Assembly (NCBI GenBank): GCA_001600455.1
Contig: BCKC01000005.1
Coordinates: 992,001-1,056,000, forward strand
DNA length: 64,000 nt
Direction of reading: 5' to 3'
From: Endocalyx cinctus
Lineage: Eukaryota > Ascomycota > Sordariomycetes > Amphisphaeriales > Apiosporaceae
The notes under the pieces: generated by a model
Told to the model about the DNA's origin: nothing
Database searches by the model: none
The model's input: only the letters and a program-made list of their open reading frames with translations
Made by a program: the position numbers and the translations under genes
Shown here: one piece after another, positions 1-11,574 of the stretch
Layout: every line of letters begins with the position of its first letter
Numbering within the stretch: the first letter of the stretch is position 1

Positions 1-2434
1 ATCATCTCCCCGTTCATCATCCCTTCTATAAAGCACTCGCCAACCAGGTGATAAGTACCATCATCTTTTCTGCGCAAGACCACCGGCGTCCTGCATCCCT
101 TCAAGATGAAGATCTCATCGTCTATGCGTGTTGATCTAGGTACCATACCTACGAAACCTTGACGCGTCGCAGAGAACCTCCTAAATATTATGGGAAGCGT
201 GATCGTGCCTAGAAACAGCTCAGCCGGAGGAGGATGTTGTATCGCGGCGGCGTTCTCCTCGGACAAGGCGGGGAAGAACGAATAAAATGGTTTGTCCCCG
301 AGACGAAAATTTCCATTTTCACGCTGGAAGATTTCCACCGTAGCCCAACCTTCCGTGAAAGGACCGGTCCGGTGGCCGAGGAAGGGAACGTTGTATAAAA
401 AGGCGGACGCGTCTGGTGTCATCTTCGCAGGTGATCCTAGCGTCAGAGCGTTCCAGATTGCCTCTCGTACTTTGATATCAGATCCGTAAATGTGGCAGCT
501 ATTACCGCCACCCTCGTCGAGTATAAGATTATCTTCGTCATCCGTATCATCCGTATTATCTGTGTCGTCCGCGTCATCTGCATCATCTGCATCATCCTTA
601 TCATTCGCGTCATCTTTGTCATCCTCGTCATCCTCGTCATCCTCGTCATCCTCGTCATCCTCGTCATCCTCGTCATCCTCGTCATCCTCGTCATCCTCGT
701 CATCCTCGTCATNNNNNNNNNNNNNNNNNNNNNNNNNNNNNNNNNNNNNNNNNNNNNNNNNNNNNNNNNNNNNNNNNNNNNNNNNNNNNNNNNNNNNNNN
801 NNNNNNNNNNNNNNNNNATCCTCGTCATCCTCGTCATCCTCGTCATCCTCGTCATCCTCGTCATCCTCGTCATCCTCGTCATCCTCGTCATCCTCGTCAT
901 CCTCGTCATCCTTGTCATCAAAGTAATCATCAATCATAATATAATACGCAAGCGCACCCACTAGGTCGACCTTGAACCCTTGGCAGTAGAGATGATTGGT
1001 GTTTGAAGCCTCCTTCCACACATGCCGAGTCTCACCGGCAGCGGAGCATTCCCCGTAGAACGAGGAGCTCAAAGTGTCCATATTGTCCATAAACCTCACC
1101 TGCGACAGCCAATTCGGCGCCCACGATGGAATGTCCGACAATGATGATGATGGTAATATAGATTTGGCAGCTGTTTGATAGATTACGTCGAGTTTTCCGG
1201 TAAATTTGATGAGACTGACGGCGAAGTCTATGTAGATCTGGGACACGGTCTGACGGTAGTCCGGCACTATGCATTTCTGCAATTCCGGATCCATCATACC
1301 CAAAAGGCCGTATATCTTGTCGCGTGGATCAAACTGCTTCGCTCTACGGCCCGTATCCAGAAGCGCCATGGTGTCAGCGTGCGGCGATCCGTCGGATTTT
1401 GACAGGTCGAGCCTTAAGAACCGAACGACTTTCTCAATTTTGATGAGAAACTCGCGGGACTGGGCTCCTCCGTCCGATTCGGGACCAGTAAAGAGTTGCT
1501 GGAAAAATTGCACGTTGCTTTCTACCGCCCCGACGGCGAGGAAGAAAACGGGGAGGTTGCTAACGTGTCGTCCGAAGCACACAACGGACCCGGAACCGGC
1601 TAATTGGACTTCCTGGATGATCCATAATCGGTCCCAGTAGGAGCGAGCGGCCAGTTCGCTGAACCCGTACCACGCTGTCTTATACTTTGGATCGGCCAGG
1701 ATGGATAGTTCCACGTCGTCCATCGATTTGCTCTGCAAGAGGTCTTCGGTATATTCAAGCATGTCAGCCAACTCTTTCCCGTTTTCGACGTCGGGACCCA
1801 GCATAACAAGCACTCTGTAAGCCATAGAGTAGATATCTTTCATGCGCTTCACCTGGACGTTGCGCTCCTCGATATCGTTTTGGTTGATGCATACGGCATC
1901 GACCCACAACCGCGTAGGTTCGCGATCCATGCGCTTACGAAACCACCACCGCAAAAGGTTAGCCAGCGAGTCCCGAAGATTTCTCCTCACCGTGATTTTC
2001 TCGCCGTTGACGACGATCTCGGCCGTTTCGGCGGGGTCGCCCCACTCGTACGAGAGCGCGACGAAATCGCCCCAGCAAAACCTCAGCGCGCCCTCGAACG
2101 AGCCGTCGTCGGCGTAGACGGAAGGGTCGGCCAGCCTGGATTCCCACTCCTCGGCGAACGTCGAGGTGACCGTGTCCGCGTTTTCCCGCTTCCATTTGGA
2201 TTTCGGGGTCGTCACCATGTCCCACGAGATGCCGCGATCACGGGGGTTCTGCTTCGCGCCGTCGAGCTCGAGAAAGCGGCTGTAGGCGGGGGTGTAATCA
2301 TCCAGCGAGACATGCTGAAGCGTGCATCTTATCAAGGCTTGATCCCCCGCTTCTGAGTTCTGGGGGTCTGGTTTTTCAAACGTCAATACTCGTATCTCAT
2401 TGCGTTCAGTATTGAGTGGATGATAATCCGCCAT
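1..2434 (-). CDS. HET-domain (heterokaryon incompatibility) protein, 3' end beyond window
   Basis: This is a fungal HET-domain protein of the type linked to non-self recognition. The start is taken as the ATG at 2434; the frame is open to 2470, but only a TTG lies there. The HET core shows VALSYEWGD, LWVDAVCINQND, QVKRMKDIYSMAYRVLVMLG, YWDRLWIIQEV and, further on, DPRDKIYGLLGM, in the family's usual order. It is followed by DIPSWAPNW and then a long Asp/Glu tract encoded by a 9-bp repeat (DDE units) interrupted by a run of N at 713-817. Beyond the tract the protein resumes in another frame (from about 615 down to 1) with a typical HET C-terminus ending near YHLVGECFIEGMM, so the frame change most likely reflects the unknown gap length. 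No stop codon is reached inside the window. Family assignment is secure; function in this strain is not. Confidence 0.9.
615..912 (-). repeat. 9-bp acidic-codon minisatellite, interrupted by gap
   Basis: On the plus strand the unit is gtcatcctc, repeated nearly perfectly about 11 times before the gap and about 10 times after it. On the coding (minus) strand each unit encodes Asp-Asp-Glu. The left flank decays into imperfect units coding DDA, DDT and DDK, as expected at the edge of an expanding tandem array. Confidence 0.95.
713..817. other. Assembly gap (105 N) inside the HET-gene repeat
   Basis: A run of 105 N lies within the tandem array. Because 105 is divisible by three but the HET frame changes across it, the real length cannot be exactly 105 if the gene is intact; it should leave a remainder of 1 on division by three. 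Confidence 0.98.
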
Positions 2435-3409
2435 AATATCTTGACTATATAGTTGCAGGGTCCAAAACAAGTTATAATAAAGCCTTTTAATATAGAATTT
2501 TGGAAAGCATTATTCATTCTCGTATTAATGAGCATTTTCCATCGGATTTTACCAGGGCTGCCAGGGGTATTCGGTATTTAATTAGTGATACTTTAATTAT
2601 TCTTCAGGGGTTTTACATGTTAGTGTGCGGCCCGCTTCCGTGAAGAACAAATTCCGAAACATGTCACTTTTCTTCGTTACCATTTTCGGTCTATACTAAT
2701 TACTGCATGTCTTGAAATATGTTTGATTAAAACGCCTTACATATTGATACAACGAATTTTGGTTCCTCAACGCCGAAACCTGTTATTTACCTTAAACCTG
2801 GGTAAAAAAGCGTCTCGGATAAGCCAGCCGTAATACGTAGGACATCATCCAAGACATCTAACCAAGACATCTAACCAAACCAGGCGGATAGCGATAAGAT
2901 ACTGGGATAAACAGGTGCAGAAGTGAACGTGTAATTGGGTAGCTCGGAAATAGCACGGTCGAGGATGTTCGCGCCAATTGGCCAACCAGATATGCATACA
3001 TTGTGAGGGATATGGATTGGTCGCACTGCTTCTGCACAATCCGTGTGGTTGCAGACAACCTCGGGCTACTTCGGGCTACTTATTCAAAAATACTGATTAT
3101 ATAAAGAGAAACGCCCACCTTACAGATGGAAGGGTGAGGTGAAGAATCAGTGCTATTGGCATTAGGTTCTCTCAAATATACTTCTACGAGATAGCCAAGC
3201 TCTGCCAACGTAACTGTGATTATCTTACACTCTAACTTACCCCCTACCGTTACGTACATACATACTGGGCACTGCCGAGTTGACCCGATATCCCGCAGCT
3301 TGCATGTTACGTCATCACCACCTCGGTTTGAGTAGCAGAGAGAAAGAACAAATAGATAAGCAACGTGTTTCGCAACCCCGCTTCGAAGAGTATCGAACAG
3401 CATCACCTA
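2435..3409. other. Intergenic, divergent promoter region between HET and dioxygenase genes
   Basis: The two flanking genes point away from each other, so both promoters must lie here. The stretch is moderately AT-rich. I see a short direct repeat (cgggctactt twice, around 3061-3080) and no convincing gene. Confidence 0.6.
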
Positions 3410-4222
3410 ATGGCCGATATTAATGAAGCCAAGACCCATCTCAAGGAGCACGGCTGGTGCCGGGTCCCATCCGTCATCTCCGAGGCAGAGGCGGCCAAAG
3501 CGCTCGATCTCTTGTGGAAAGCCAAAGAGACAAGCGAGAAGCGTGGCGATGTGACCTACGCCGAGGGTCTCGATCCCAATGCGTCGAACGTGCGGTTATT
3601 CTACTTGATGGAGCTGGACAAGATATTTCGCGATCTCATATGTCACCCTACCGCCATCGACTTCGTGAAATCGGTGCTGGGGGACAACTTCCTGATCTCC
3701 AACTTCACCGCGAACATCGCCAGGCCGGGATCGAGGAGCATGGCTCTGCACTCGGACCAGAGCCTCGTCTTCCCGGATCCGTGGCAGGACATCTGGGCGA
3801 TGAACGTGATCTGGTGCCTGACGGACGTGACGAAGGAGAACGGAGGGACTTTATACATACCCGGATCGAACCAGTGGACGGTTCGCGGAGATATCCCTCC
3901 CGACGCGCGCAAGCGGCTCACGCCGTTCGAGGCTAAAGCGGGCGATATCGTCGTCATGGACGGTCGCTTGTGGCACACGTCCGGCTCCAATACGACGGCG
4001 GACGAGGATCGCGCGTTGCTGTTCGGATACTATACCGCGCCATTCATGAGGCAGCAGGTCAATTGGACGGCGCAGCTGCCTAAAGAGCTCCAGGATACGT
4101 TGGACCCCAATTTGAAAGAATGGCTCGGGTTGGGACCTATAGGCAACTTAGGCATCACCGGCGATCTCAGGTTTTTGGACGTCCAGTTTCCGGATCAAGA
4201 AGCGAATGCGACTGCTGCTTGA
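3410..4222 (+). CDS. Phytanoyl-CoA dioxygenase (PhyH) family Fe(II)/2-oxoglutarate oxygenase
   Basis: This 270-residue intronless protein belongs to the PhyH-like non-heme iron, 2-oxoglutarate-dependent oxygenases, which hydroxylate varied lipids or secondary metabolites. The ATG at 3410 is chosen; the frame is open upstream but starts only from GTG. The iron-binding facial triad is visible as His114 and Asp116 (LHSDQS) and His189 (RLWHTSGSN), and Arg201 (DRALLFGYY) is placed to bind the 2-oxoglutarate carboxylate. No signal peptide, membrane segment or clear C-terminal SKL-type peroxisomal signal is present; the protein ends in TAA. Substrate is unknown. Many fungal members lie in secondary-metabolite clusters, but no core synthase is nearby. 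Confidence 0.88.
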   Translation: MADINEAKTHLKEHGWCRVPSVISEAEAAKALDLLWKAKETSEKRGDVTYAEGLDPNASNVRLFYLMELDKIFRDLICHPTAIDFVKSVLGDNFLISNFTANIARPGSRSMALHSDQSLVFPDPWQDIWAMNVIWCLTDVTKENGGTLYIPGSNQWTVRGDIPPDARKRLTPFEAKAGDIVVMDGRLWHTSGSNTTADEDRALLFGYYTAPFMRQQVNWTAQLPKELQDTLDPNLKEWLGLGPIGNLGITGDLRFLDVQFPDQEANATAA

Positions 4223-4972
4223 TCGGTGATTGGGTGAAGATAGGATGAATGAGCATAAATCGGATAGAGGACCTCGTAAAGACTGGTATGTTTTGTAGTC
4301 CAGGATATTTTCAACATCATATCTTTCTCTTCCCGGGGTTATTGTACGTGTAGAATCCAACATTCTTTGTCTGAAATTATTCCCAGTTTAAAGGCATTCA
4401 TAATTTTTGAACTATATACCATCAGTAATAAGTAAGATACTCCTTTGCTTATAAATTTTTTCTATAACATACATATATCTAAGAAGATAACGTACAAGGT
4501 AAGGATTCAAGTTGCCACAACGTACGTGTATATAACACGATGTTATATGAAAAGAAATTGGAATAATTTTAATATTACTTGAAGAAATCGACAAATTATG
4601 TAACTGGAATAGGAATAGGTTAAGCTCCTGGGATCTCGCGTCCGAGAGCGGCTAGAAGTGGAGTCTGGAGAAATCGCCATTTCGGCATCTCGGCGTGAAA
4701 CCGAGAAGTTTTTTTTTTTTTTAATAGGGATTTGTTTCATCTGCCAATGATCATTTTGAATCTTGACGGGTGAATCGAATGGCCTATTAGACTTGAATGT
4801 TATCTTAGAATTGGATGTATGAGGTTACATTAATGACCACTTGATATCATCTATACAATCTTTTTACTTCTTTTTTTCCCCTTTTTCCTTCCTTTTCCCC
4901 TTTCCGATTTCCCCTCCTCTTCTTGCATCTTCAATTTTCTTCTACCGAGGTTGAGTAGACCAGCCTATTACA
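4223..4972. other. Intergenic; pyrimidine-rich promoter of the MFS gene
   Basis: Contains a poly-T tract at about 4711-4722 and a long C/T-rich stretch (about 4860-4950) just before the MFS start, typical of fungal promoters or 5' leaders. No gene recognised. Confidence 0.6.
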
Positions 4973-6397
4973 ATGACGGTCGAACAATTTCAAGAGCCCA
5001 AGGAGCTAGAGCAGCAGAGTGACGGAGACGATAAATTCGTGCCGCCGGATGCCGTTGCCGTTACTGAAGATGTACCGCCTCCTTCTGGAATCGACGAGGT
5101 CCCCGACGGCGGCACGCTTGCCTGGATGCAAGTGGCCGCATCTGCCGCCCTCTATTTTAACACCTGGTAAGCCTGATACCTCTTTCCTCGCCGGACTCCC
5201 CTTTTTTGTAGCCGCACATATTATGAAAGAAACAAGTGGATCCACCCAACTAACAGGAGCGAAAACAGGGGCATCGTCAACACCTACGGCATCTTCCAGT
5301 CGTACTACGAAGAGGAATTACTTTCCGAGATGTCGCCGTCGGCCATATCCTGGATCGGCTCGCTGCAGTCGTTCTTCCTCTTATCGGTCGGCGTCGTCTC
5401 GGGACCCTTGTACGACGCCGGCCACCTGCGGCTGCTGCTTCTCACGGGAAGCGGCCTCATCGTCCTCGGGACCATGACGCTCGGCCTCTGCACGACGTAC
5501 TGGCAGGTTCTCCTCGCGCAGGCGATCGCCAACGGCGTCGGGACCGGGTGTCTGTACATACCGAGCATCGCCATCATCCCGCAGTACTTCTACAAGCGGA
5601 AGGCGTTAGCCATGGGCCTCGTGACGTCGGGGTCGAGTCTCGGAGGCGTCCTGTACCCGCTCATCTTCCAGAACCTCCTGCCGAAGGTCGGGTTCGGCTG
5701 GACCACGCGCATCATGGGGTTCATCGCCCTGATCACGCTGTCGTTCTCGTGCGTCGTCCTGCGCAGGCGCACGCCCGCGACCGAGGTCCGATCCCTGCTC
5801 GACCTCACCGCCTTCCGCGAGCCGCCTTACGTGCTGTACTGCGCGGCGCTATGCGCGAGCTTCATCGGCTTCTTCGTGCCCGTGTTTTACCTGCAGAGCT
5901 ACGCGCTCGAGCACGGGATGCAGGGCCAGCGTCTCGCGCTGTACGTGGTCGCGATTCTCAACGCCTCCGCCATCGTGGGCCGGCTTACGCCTTCCCTCGT
6001 GGCTAAGAAGATCGGGCCCGTGAACACGCTGCTCGTGACGGTTTTCCTGACGGGCGTCGCCTCGTTCGCCTGGATAGGCACCGAGACGGCCTGGGGCAAC
6101 GTCGCCTTCGCCGTCTCCTTCGGTCTCTTCTCCGGCGGGATGGTGGCGCTGCCGGCCGTGGTGCTCACCTCCTTCACCACCGATCTGAGCCGTCTGGGCA
6201 CCCGGCTCGGCATGTCTTCCGTCTTCAACGCTTTCGGAACCTTGATAGGCACGCCTATAGCCGGTGCGATCCTGGCCAGCACGGGAACTTACTTGGGCGT
6301 TCAACTTTTCGCCGGATTCATCATGATGCTTACCGCTACCCTGCTGGTCGGGCTACGGTTTACCCTTATAGGGAAAGGCACTTGGGTGAAGGTTTAA
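4973..6397 (+). CDS. MFS transporter, monocarboxylate (MCT/Mch-type) family
   Basis: Two exons, 4973-5166 and 5269-6397, joined through GTAAGC...ACAG, give a 440-residue membrane protein. The hydrophilic N-terminus of about 45 residues leads into PDGGTLAWMQV, the conserved entry to the first helix of fungal monocarboxylate-porter-like MFS proteins, and the splice restores FNTWGIVNTYGIFQSYYE, a hallmark of this group. Twelve hydrophobic segments are likely; LGTRLGMSSVFNAFGTLIGTPIAGAI is the conserved stretch in the second half. Despite the family name, many fungal members carry other organic acids, nicotinate-like compounds or secondary metabolites, so the substrate is open. A second in-frame acceptor at 5256 would add four residues. 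Confidence 0.9.
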
Positions 6398-6578
6398 AAA
6401 AAAGCTACGGCTTTATACTCACTGAATTTAGCATATAGATTTGGTTTTTTTTGGGCAAATTTGGAATACAGACGAGGTACTAATTAGATAAACATTATGA
6501 TATATACATTGGGTTCTTAAGCACGGAAAAAGCACATCACTTGCTGCTCAAAGCAATTGGGTTATTCCACTCTCTGAA
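6398..6578. other. 3' flank of the MFS gene
   Basis: Short A/T-rich stretch between the MFS stop codon and the apparent end of the decayed minus-strand gene. Nothing else is visible. Confidence 0.5.
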
Positions 6579-7380
6579 CTAGCACTCGGGTGGGACTTTT
6601 CCTACAGGAAGCCCTGGAACGATTTTTGTATTATTAAGGGGGCGATACACAGCATCGATGTAATATGTCAGGACTGCTGGGAAGTATGTCACAGCCAGGA
6701 ATAACAGGCCGGAAAAGAAGCAATGCTCCTTTAATACATAAAGCGAGCAGAAGTGCAATGGGATGTAGACCGCAGTTTGAATAAGTTTGAGTAAATTTAA
6801 TATAATACGGCCCAAGGACCATAGAAAATTTGACAACGGTAACTGAATTTTGCCACCTCGCTGAAGTACGGGGAGACAAGTGCTTCTGATGCAGCTTCCA
6901 TGTCGATTTTCTCGCTATCTTCAACATGAAAACTCTTCCAATAGGTCAATGATCTTAAGCGTGAAGTGTCTATGATAAGCCCACTACAAAAACAGCAACG
7001 GCTTCGTCAGACTCGTAGGGATCGAAGAATGGAGAAGAGCGGATTGCAAATTCGTGGCATCCCCACAACCAAGCAGTTATGGAGTAATGGTTTTTAAAAT
7101 CCAGTACAGAATTGATTTAGGGGGCTGCAAGTACGGGGTAAACCCACATACACCACTGGGGTATTCAATAAGTGCAGTATGGCAGAATAGCAATGTCGGA
7201 GGTAGTCTAACCTAGCGATAACTGTGTTGACACGGGGTAATTTCTCTAACCTCGGTCGTTGGGCAAGATAAAGGAGTCATATAGATTGTTCCTAAGGGTC
7301 TACTAAGTGAAAGACTGGCTCGGGTTCAGTTTCAATTTCTCGTGCAGCATAATCAGATGTTCGTTCGTGTCTAAAAGTAT
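6579..7380 (-). pseudogene. Probable decayed gene for a multi-pass membrane protein (family not recognised)
   Basis: Protein-like reading runs in succession through all three minus-strand frames, with no single frame and no clean set of GT-AG introns linking them. In order on the minus strand: a segment with LEKLPRVNTVIARLDYLRH (about 7290-7085), one with ITAWLWGCHEF and FFDPYESDEAVAVFVV (about 7120-6985), one with LRSLTYWKSFHVEDSEKID and EALVSPYFSEVAKFSYR (about 6983-6800), and a hydrophobic end with FFSGLLFLAVTYFPAVL to a stop at 6579. The joins fall at stop codons or single-base shifts, which suggests accumulated indels rather than introns. An 80-residue two-exon reading (6901-6809 and 6728-6579) is also formally possible. 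Identity unknown. Confidence 0.4.
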
Positions 7381-10300
7381 TCAATCAGCTGAATGCCCAA
7401 AGGAGGGTCAGAAGCCGAGATTCTAGATCGCATCGTGAAGTGGGACCTTTCCCTTTTGGGTACAAGAAAAGGAGTCAGAACTATTCGGTGTCTTTTGGAG
7501 AGTCTCGTCGGGTTTGGGTCCAGGGTTTGGGTCCAATGCGCATCGAGTTTCTCGGGGAAACTTTACGAGCCTATTAATGAGGGAACGTGATATTTAATCC
7601 GCTGAGGCCAAGCCTAATATTCCGGGATAAATCGGACAGACTAGATCCACTTTGTGGCATAAGAAACCGCCCGTTTCGCCGAATATCTTGAAATCGGATT
7701 TCCTCTACTGGGTTTCCTAATCAGAGAGCAAAGTCGATACTTTTTCCTTTGGACCCTGGGATCGCTAAAAAAAAAAAAAAAAAAAAAAAAAAATTAAAAA
7801 AGATGAAAATAGAAATGATTGTGATGCGATATCTGGCCTGATTCGCGGACGATCACAATACTACCAAAGTAAGGAGTCTGCGTATGTGCAATTACCTTAA
7901 ATTACCTTCTATAACAGGGAAATCGTGATATTTATTATTATTATTATTATTTTAGTTGAAGCCCGAATTCCAAACGAGTCAAGCCATTAACATCATAATT
8001 CGACGGAAAACAAATAAGATAATATCGATGGGGTGAAAGATACAGTATTTGATCTAGTTCAAGTGTCGATTTTAAGGTCACGAAAGGTCGGTAAGGCTCT
8101 GTTAGGCCGTTTCGGGCCGTAAATCCTAAGAAGCGAAGATGAAAAAGACAAGAAACCTAGTCTAGAAGGGAGAGGCGGTAAAGATTTGATGCTTTGTGGT
8201 TATAATCAGCCGTCTCACGATGTTTCTTATCTCGTCTTCAAAAAGAAAAAGAAAAAGCGGCGTTCAACTACTGAGAAAGTAGTTCAAGCGCTTACAACCA
8301 CCAATTAAGTGTGGGTGGGTCATCTTTCACTATCTCGTCCCGTCGCGATCTTTAGAGAGATGAATAGATTGTCGAGATCCCGAGATCCCTGAGTTATGCC
8401 AGTGTTCGTCCACGAGTGACAATCGCGTGTGAACCGTTTTACAAACCGTAATTCATTTCTGGCAAAATCCAATCTTATTTGGAGCACGTACATATACATA
8501 TAGTGGACATATACATACTTGCATGTGAAGGAGCTAGATTCTGTTTTCTTTTAGACCTCAAGTGAAGATAAAAAAAAAAAAAAAAGGAATATCGGTAACC
8601 CCGCGGTTATCTATCAAGGTGGATCGATTCTGCTACATTAGGCCATGTGATAATAAATAACTTTCACATAAACCGTTTCGGGTGATAGGAATAGAGTGAA
8701 GTGCTGCGCTAACGGGTATTGATAATTGTTGAAACTCTAGACTCGTAAACAACAGGGAGAGATTTAAGGCCATAACCCGAGCACAGCCGAATGGAGTCGG
8801 GTCGTCGGCTAAGTGTTTTGTCGTTTATCGTAATCCAGTCTGAACTGGCAGACAGAGTGGCACACCAACTCCATATCTCCATACCCACAGTTATTTCTGG
8901 CTAAGCGCGATGGGGCCTTATGCTTGAAGGATCCGCAGTCACGATGTTAGTTGACGAGTAATGTCTTGTAGGTTTGACTACACACGATTGATCGTATTTA
9001 ACGCTTGATAAGAGTTTTAGAGTTGGTACATCTGATGTCACTGATATTTATGATCTCACTAAGGTTAGTTAACATCCAAACAGGAAAAGAAAAGAAAAGG
9101 AAAAACGAGAGACAACACCAACTTATTTCAACAAAAATAACACACAGGTTTCTATTATGAACAAAAAATAAAGATAAAAATAAAAAAAAGACTAGGCGCG
9201 GCTGATCGACAGGTCCACGAAGCTGGGGATGACTGAGCGTCAGGAGAAAAGGAGATGTGATTGGCTGTGAAATATATTCATCCAATACAGCGCGCCTTGA
9301 GGCTCTTTTTAACTTCAACTTCCCGGGGCCTGACGAACCTAAATTTGGAAAATATGGACGGAGGAGATATATATATCGGGGTGCCTTTTCTTCTAATCCT
9401 CCTGGCGTAGGTTGGAGCTGTTGGAGAGCACGACGCTTTGGCTATCTGAGGGTGAAGGTAGATACCCGATGTACGAACTACGATGAAAAATCAATAGTAA
9501 CTATCCCAATTTCGTTGAGAAGATGACACTTTCTCATTTGGAGTCATCAATCAAATTTGGAGGATGAGGATAATAGGATTTCAAATGGCTGAGATTATCG
9601 GTGAGTGGTGATGTCAGTGTCTTTTTTGGTGACAAAGTCCCCTGTATATACTACACTAGTAGGAATTACGCATATATGATGATGATGAGAACTAAACTTA
9701 CTGGGGGCTGAGCCAAGAGGTGGTAGACAACGGTGCATTTCACGATAGTTGTCATCATGCTGAAAAAGAGTAGGATATCCACTTGAATAGTATCGTGAAA
9801 TTATTACTGTGGTAGACTACCTAAACCCTTAGCCGCTCGCTTCTCACTGGTTCGATCATGACGCTGTGTGAGGTCATAGACAGGGATCCCTAACGTGAGG
9901 AAGGAGAGGGGCGCTCCAACAAATTTGAGGGGGTAGGGGTTCTACGCTAAAAGGGTCCTTGTTCTCATGGGGTGGCCCCTCCTTTTGTTTTCTGTGTACC
10001 GTACCGTTTTGTTACCTCAGGTCTATTTCGAAACGGAGAAGTAGTACTACAATAATTCATATACTTGAAGATGGATAGTCGAGGGATGTTGAGGGGAATA
10101 GGTGTACAAAATATCCAATATCTAGTGAGTAATTAAAAACAGAGCGATTAACGTGCGCGATATTTATTATCTGAGAGATATTTTGATTATTTGGTAACCT
10201 AGGCGAGTATCCGTATCCGAATGGTTACTATGTACAAGTAGATATAAAATACTCAGAGTTCGATGGGTAGATATTAGGTCATAATGCGCCAATATACTGC

Positions 10301-11167
10301 TAAGATTAGATCAGTGAACATTTGTCCATTCCATTCCCATTCGCCGAATTGTATCAAAAAGAAATACCTATCAATTCCATTTCATAATAAGACAAAACGA
10401 ACAATACAGATTCTTGGGACGTCTTCCCCAGATTTTATGCAGGTAGCAACAAGCTACAAGGATACTACTTACTGGCAGGCAGACAGACTGACTGACTGGG
10501 TGATATCTTTTTCTTACTCTCTCCAAGGGTCCTGAGAGATGGATGGTATTTCAACGTGAAACTTTCATCATTGTACACCAAAACAGATTGATTATCGTAT
10601 GATGCGCATTTACCGGTATCTTGGTAATTCTTCAAAGAAGAAAGAATAAATAACGCAGCTGAATCAATCATCATGGTCACACTCACATATGTTAGGCAAC
10701 CAGACCAACGGTCCTAAATCGAACTATTTACTTGAAAGGCCAAGATTTAAAATGTCAAACCGAACAAGATGATTAAATAAATGCCTCTGATTTATACACG
10801 TGTGAGGGATAATCAATACAGGACCTAATCGCTAGACATTCTATATCGCATAGTAAACTGAAGTTTGTCAGGAGATATATATTCACGAGCAATTATTATG
10901 CCGGAATAGCTCCATATAACATAATACCATTAAAAGAGAAAAAAAAAAAAAAGTCAAGGTACAATATTACTTACGATATGAGTTACGATATGTAGATTGA
11001 TTTAATAAAAATCGATCCTTAAGTGCCGTTTTCCCATTTCTATTTGTTTCTAAAACGGTAGATTGAGCCACCGTAATGTGACGTATGTTTTCGCGGTAAT
11101 TTGTTAAAACGGGTGATACGTATACGCTAGTCTTGATATGATTTAGCTCGGATAATACCCTAGCACA
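7381..11167. other. Long gene-poor region upstream of mannitol-1-phosphate dehydrogenase
   Basis: About 3.8 kb with only short, compositionally poor open frames. It carries homopolymers and microsatellites, including poly-A at 7767-7793, a TTA repeat at about 7930-7953 and poly-A near 8570-8585. I found no gene, tRNA or transposon. It may hold long-range regulatory sequence or a non-coding RNA, but nothing in the sequence proves either. Confidence 0.55.
7767..7793 (+). repeat. Poly-A homopolymer (27 bases)
   Basis: Uninterrupted run of A in an intergenic region, followed by tt and five more A. No direct repeats or element ends flank it that would mark it as a retroposon tail. Confidence 0.95.
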
Positions 11168-11574
11168 GTACCCCTCCACCCCCCTGCCCCCCCCTTCATT
11201 CTTTCCATATCGTAGTGCTTCCTTCTGCATGATGTGACGCTGTTCTTCCCTCTTAACACCTACAAGGGTAAGCCCGGGTAGGCTGTGATACAATCCACTC
11301 TATTCAAGTGTAAGCATATAAACCCGTCCATCTCCCCCTTCTATTCTCGTCAGATAGAATATTTATCTATCAATTCTATTTACTATACAACAAGAAAGGG
11401 TTTACAAATAAACACAAACTCTTCTTCCATTCATCTATCTCTTCTCTCCCCGTGAACCCAAGTTCTTTACACCTAAAAGAGAACTTTCCACATCGCAATA
11501 CCCACGCATCAACCTACCCTTCTACACTTCATAACTCTTCTCTTCCTTCAACTTCGTACATACACACATCCATC
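11168..11574 (+). promoter_or_regulatory. Core promoter and 5' leader of mannitol-1-phosphate dehydrogenase
   Basis: C-rich blocks with several CCCCT-type (STRE-like) pentamers lie at about 11168-11203. A TATAAA sits at 11317-11322, followed by a strongly pyrimidine-rich, G-poor tract and then an A/C/T-rich leader to the ATG at 11575. This layout is typical of highly expressed fungal genes. The link between CCCCT and stress control is known for STRE-binding factors in yeasts; that it acts here is inference. Confidence 0.5.

Noticed and set aside
615..912. Repeat array considered as CRISPR-like
   Set aside because: Uniform 9-bp tandem units with no spacers, in a eukaryotic coding sequence.
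490..939. Ser-rich and Val/Ile-rich plus-strand frames over the acidic repeat
   Set aside because: They are simply other readings of the 9-bp array of the HET gene on the minus strand.
3080..3406. 108-codon minus-strand frame in front of the dioxygenase gene
   Set aside because: Begins only from a non-ATG codon, has no recognisable motif and covers the region where two promoters must lie.
9850..9870. Possible tRNA B-box-like ggttcgatc
   Set aside because: Lacks the trailing CC and no matching A box or cloverleaf could be drawn around it.
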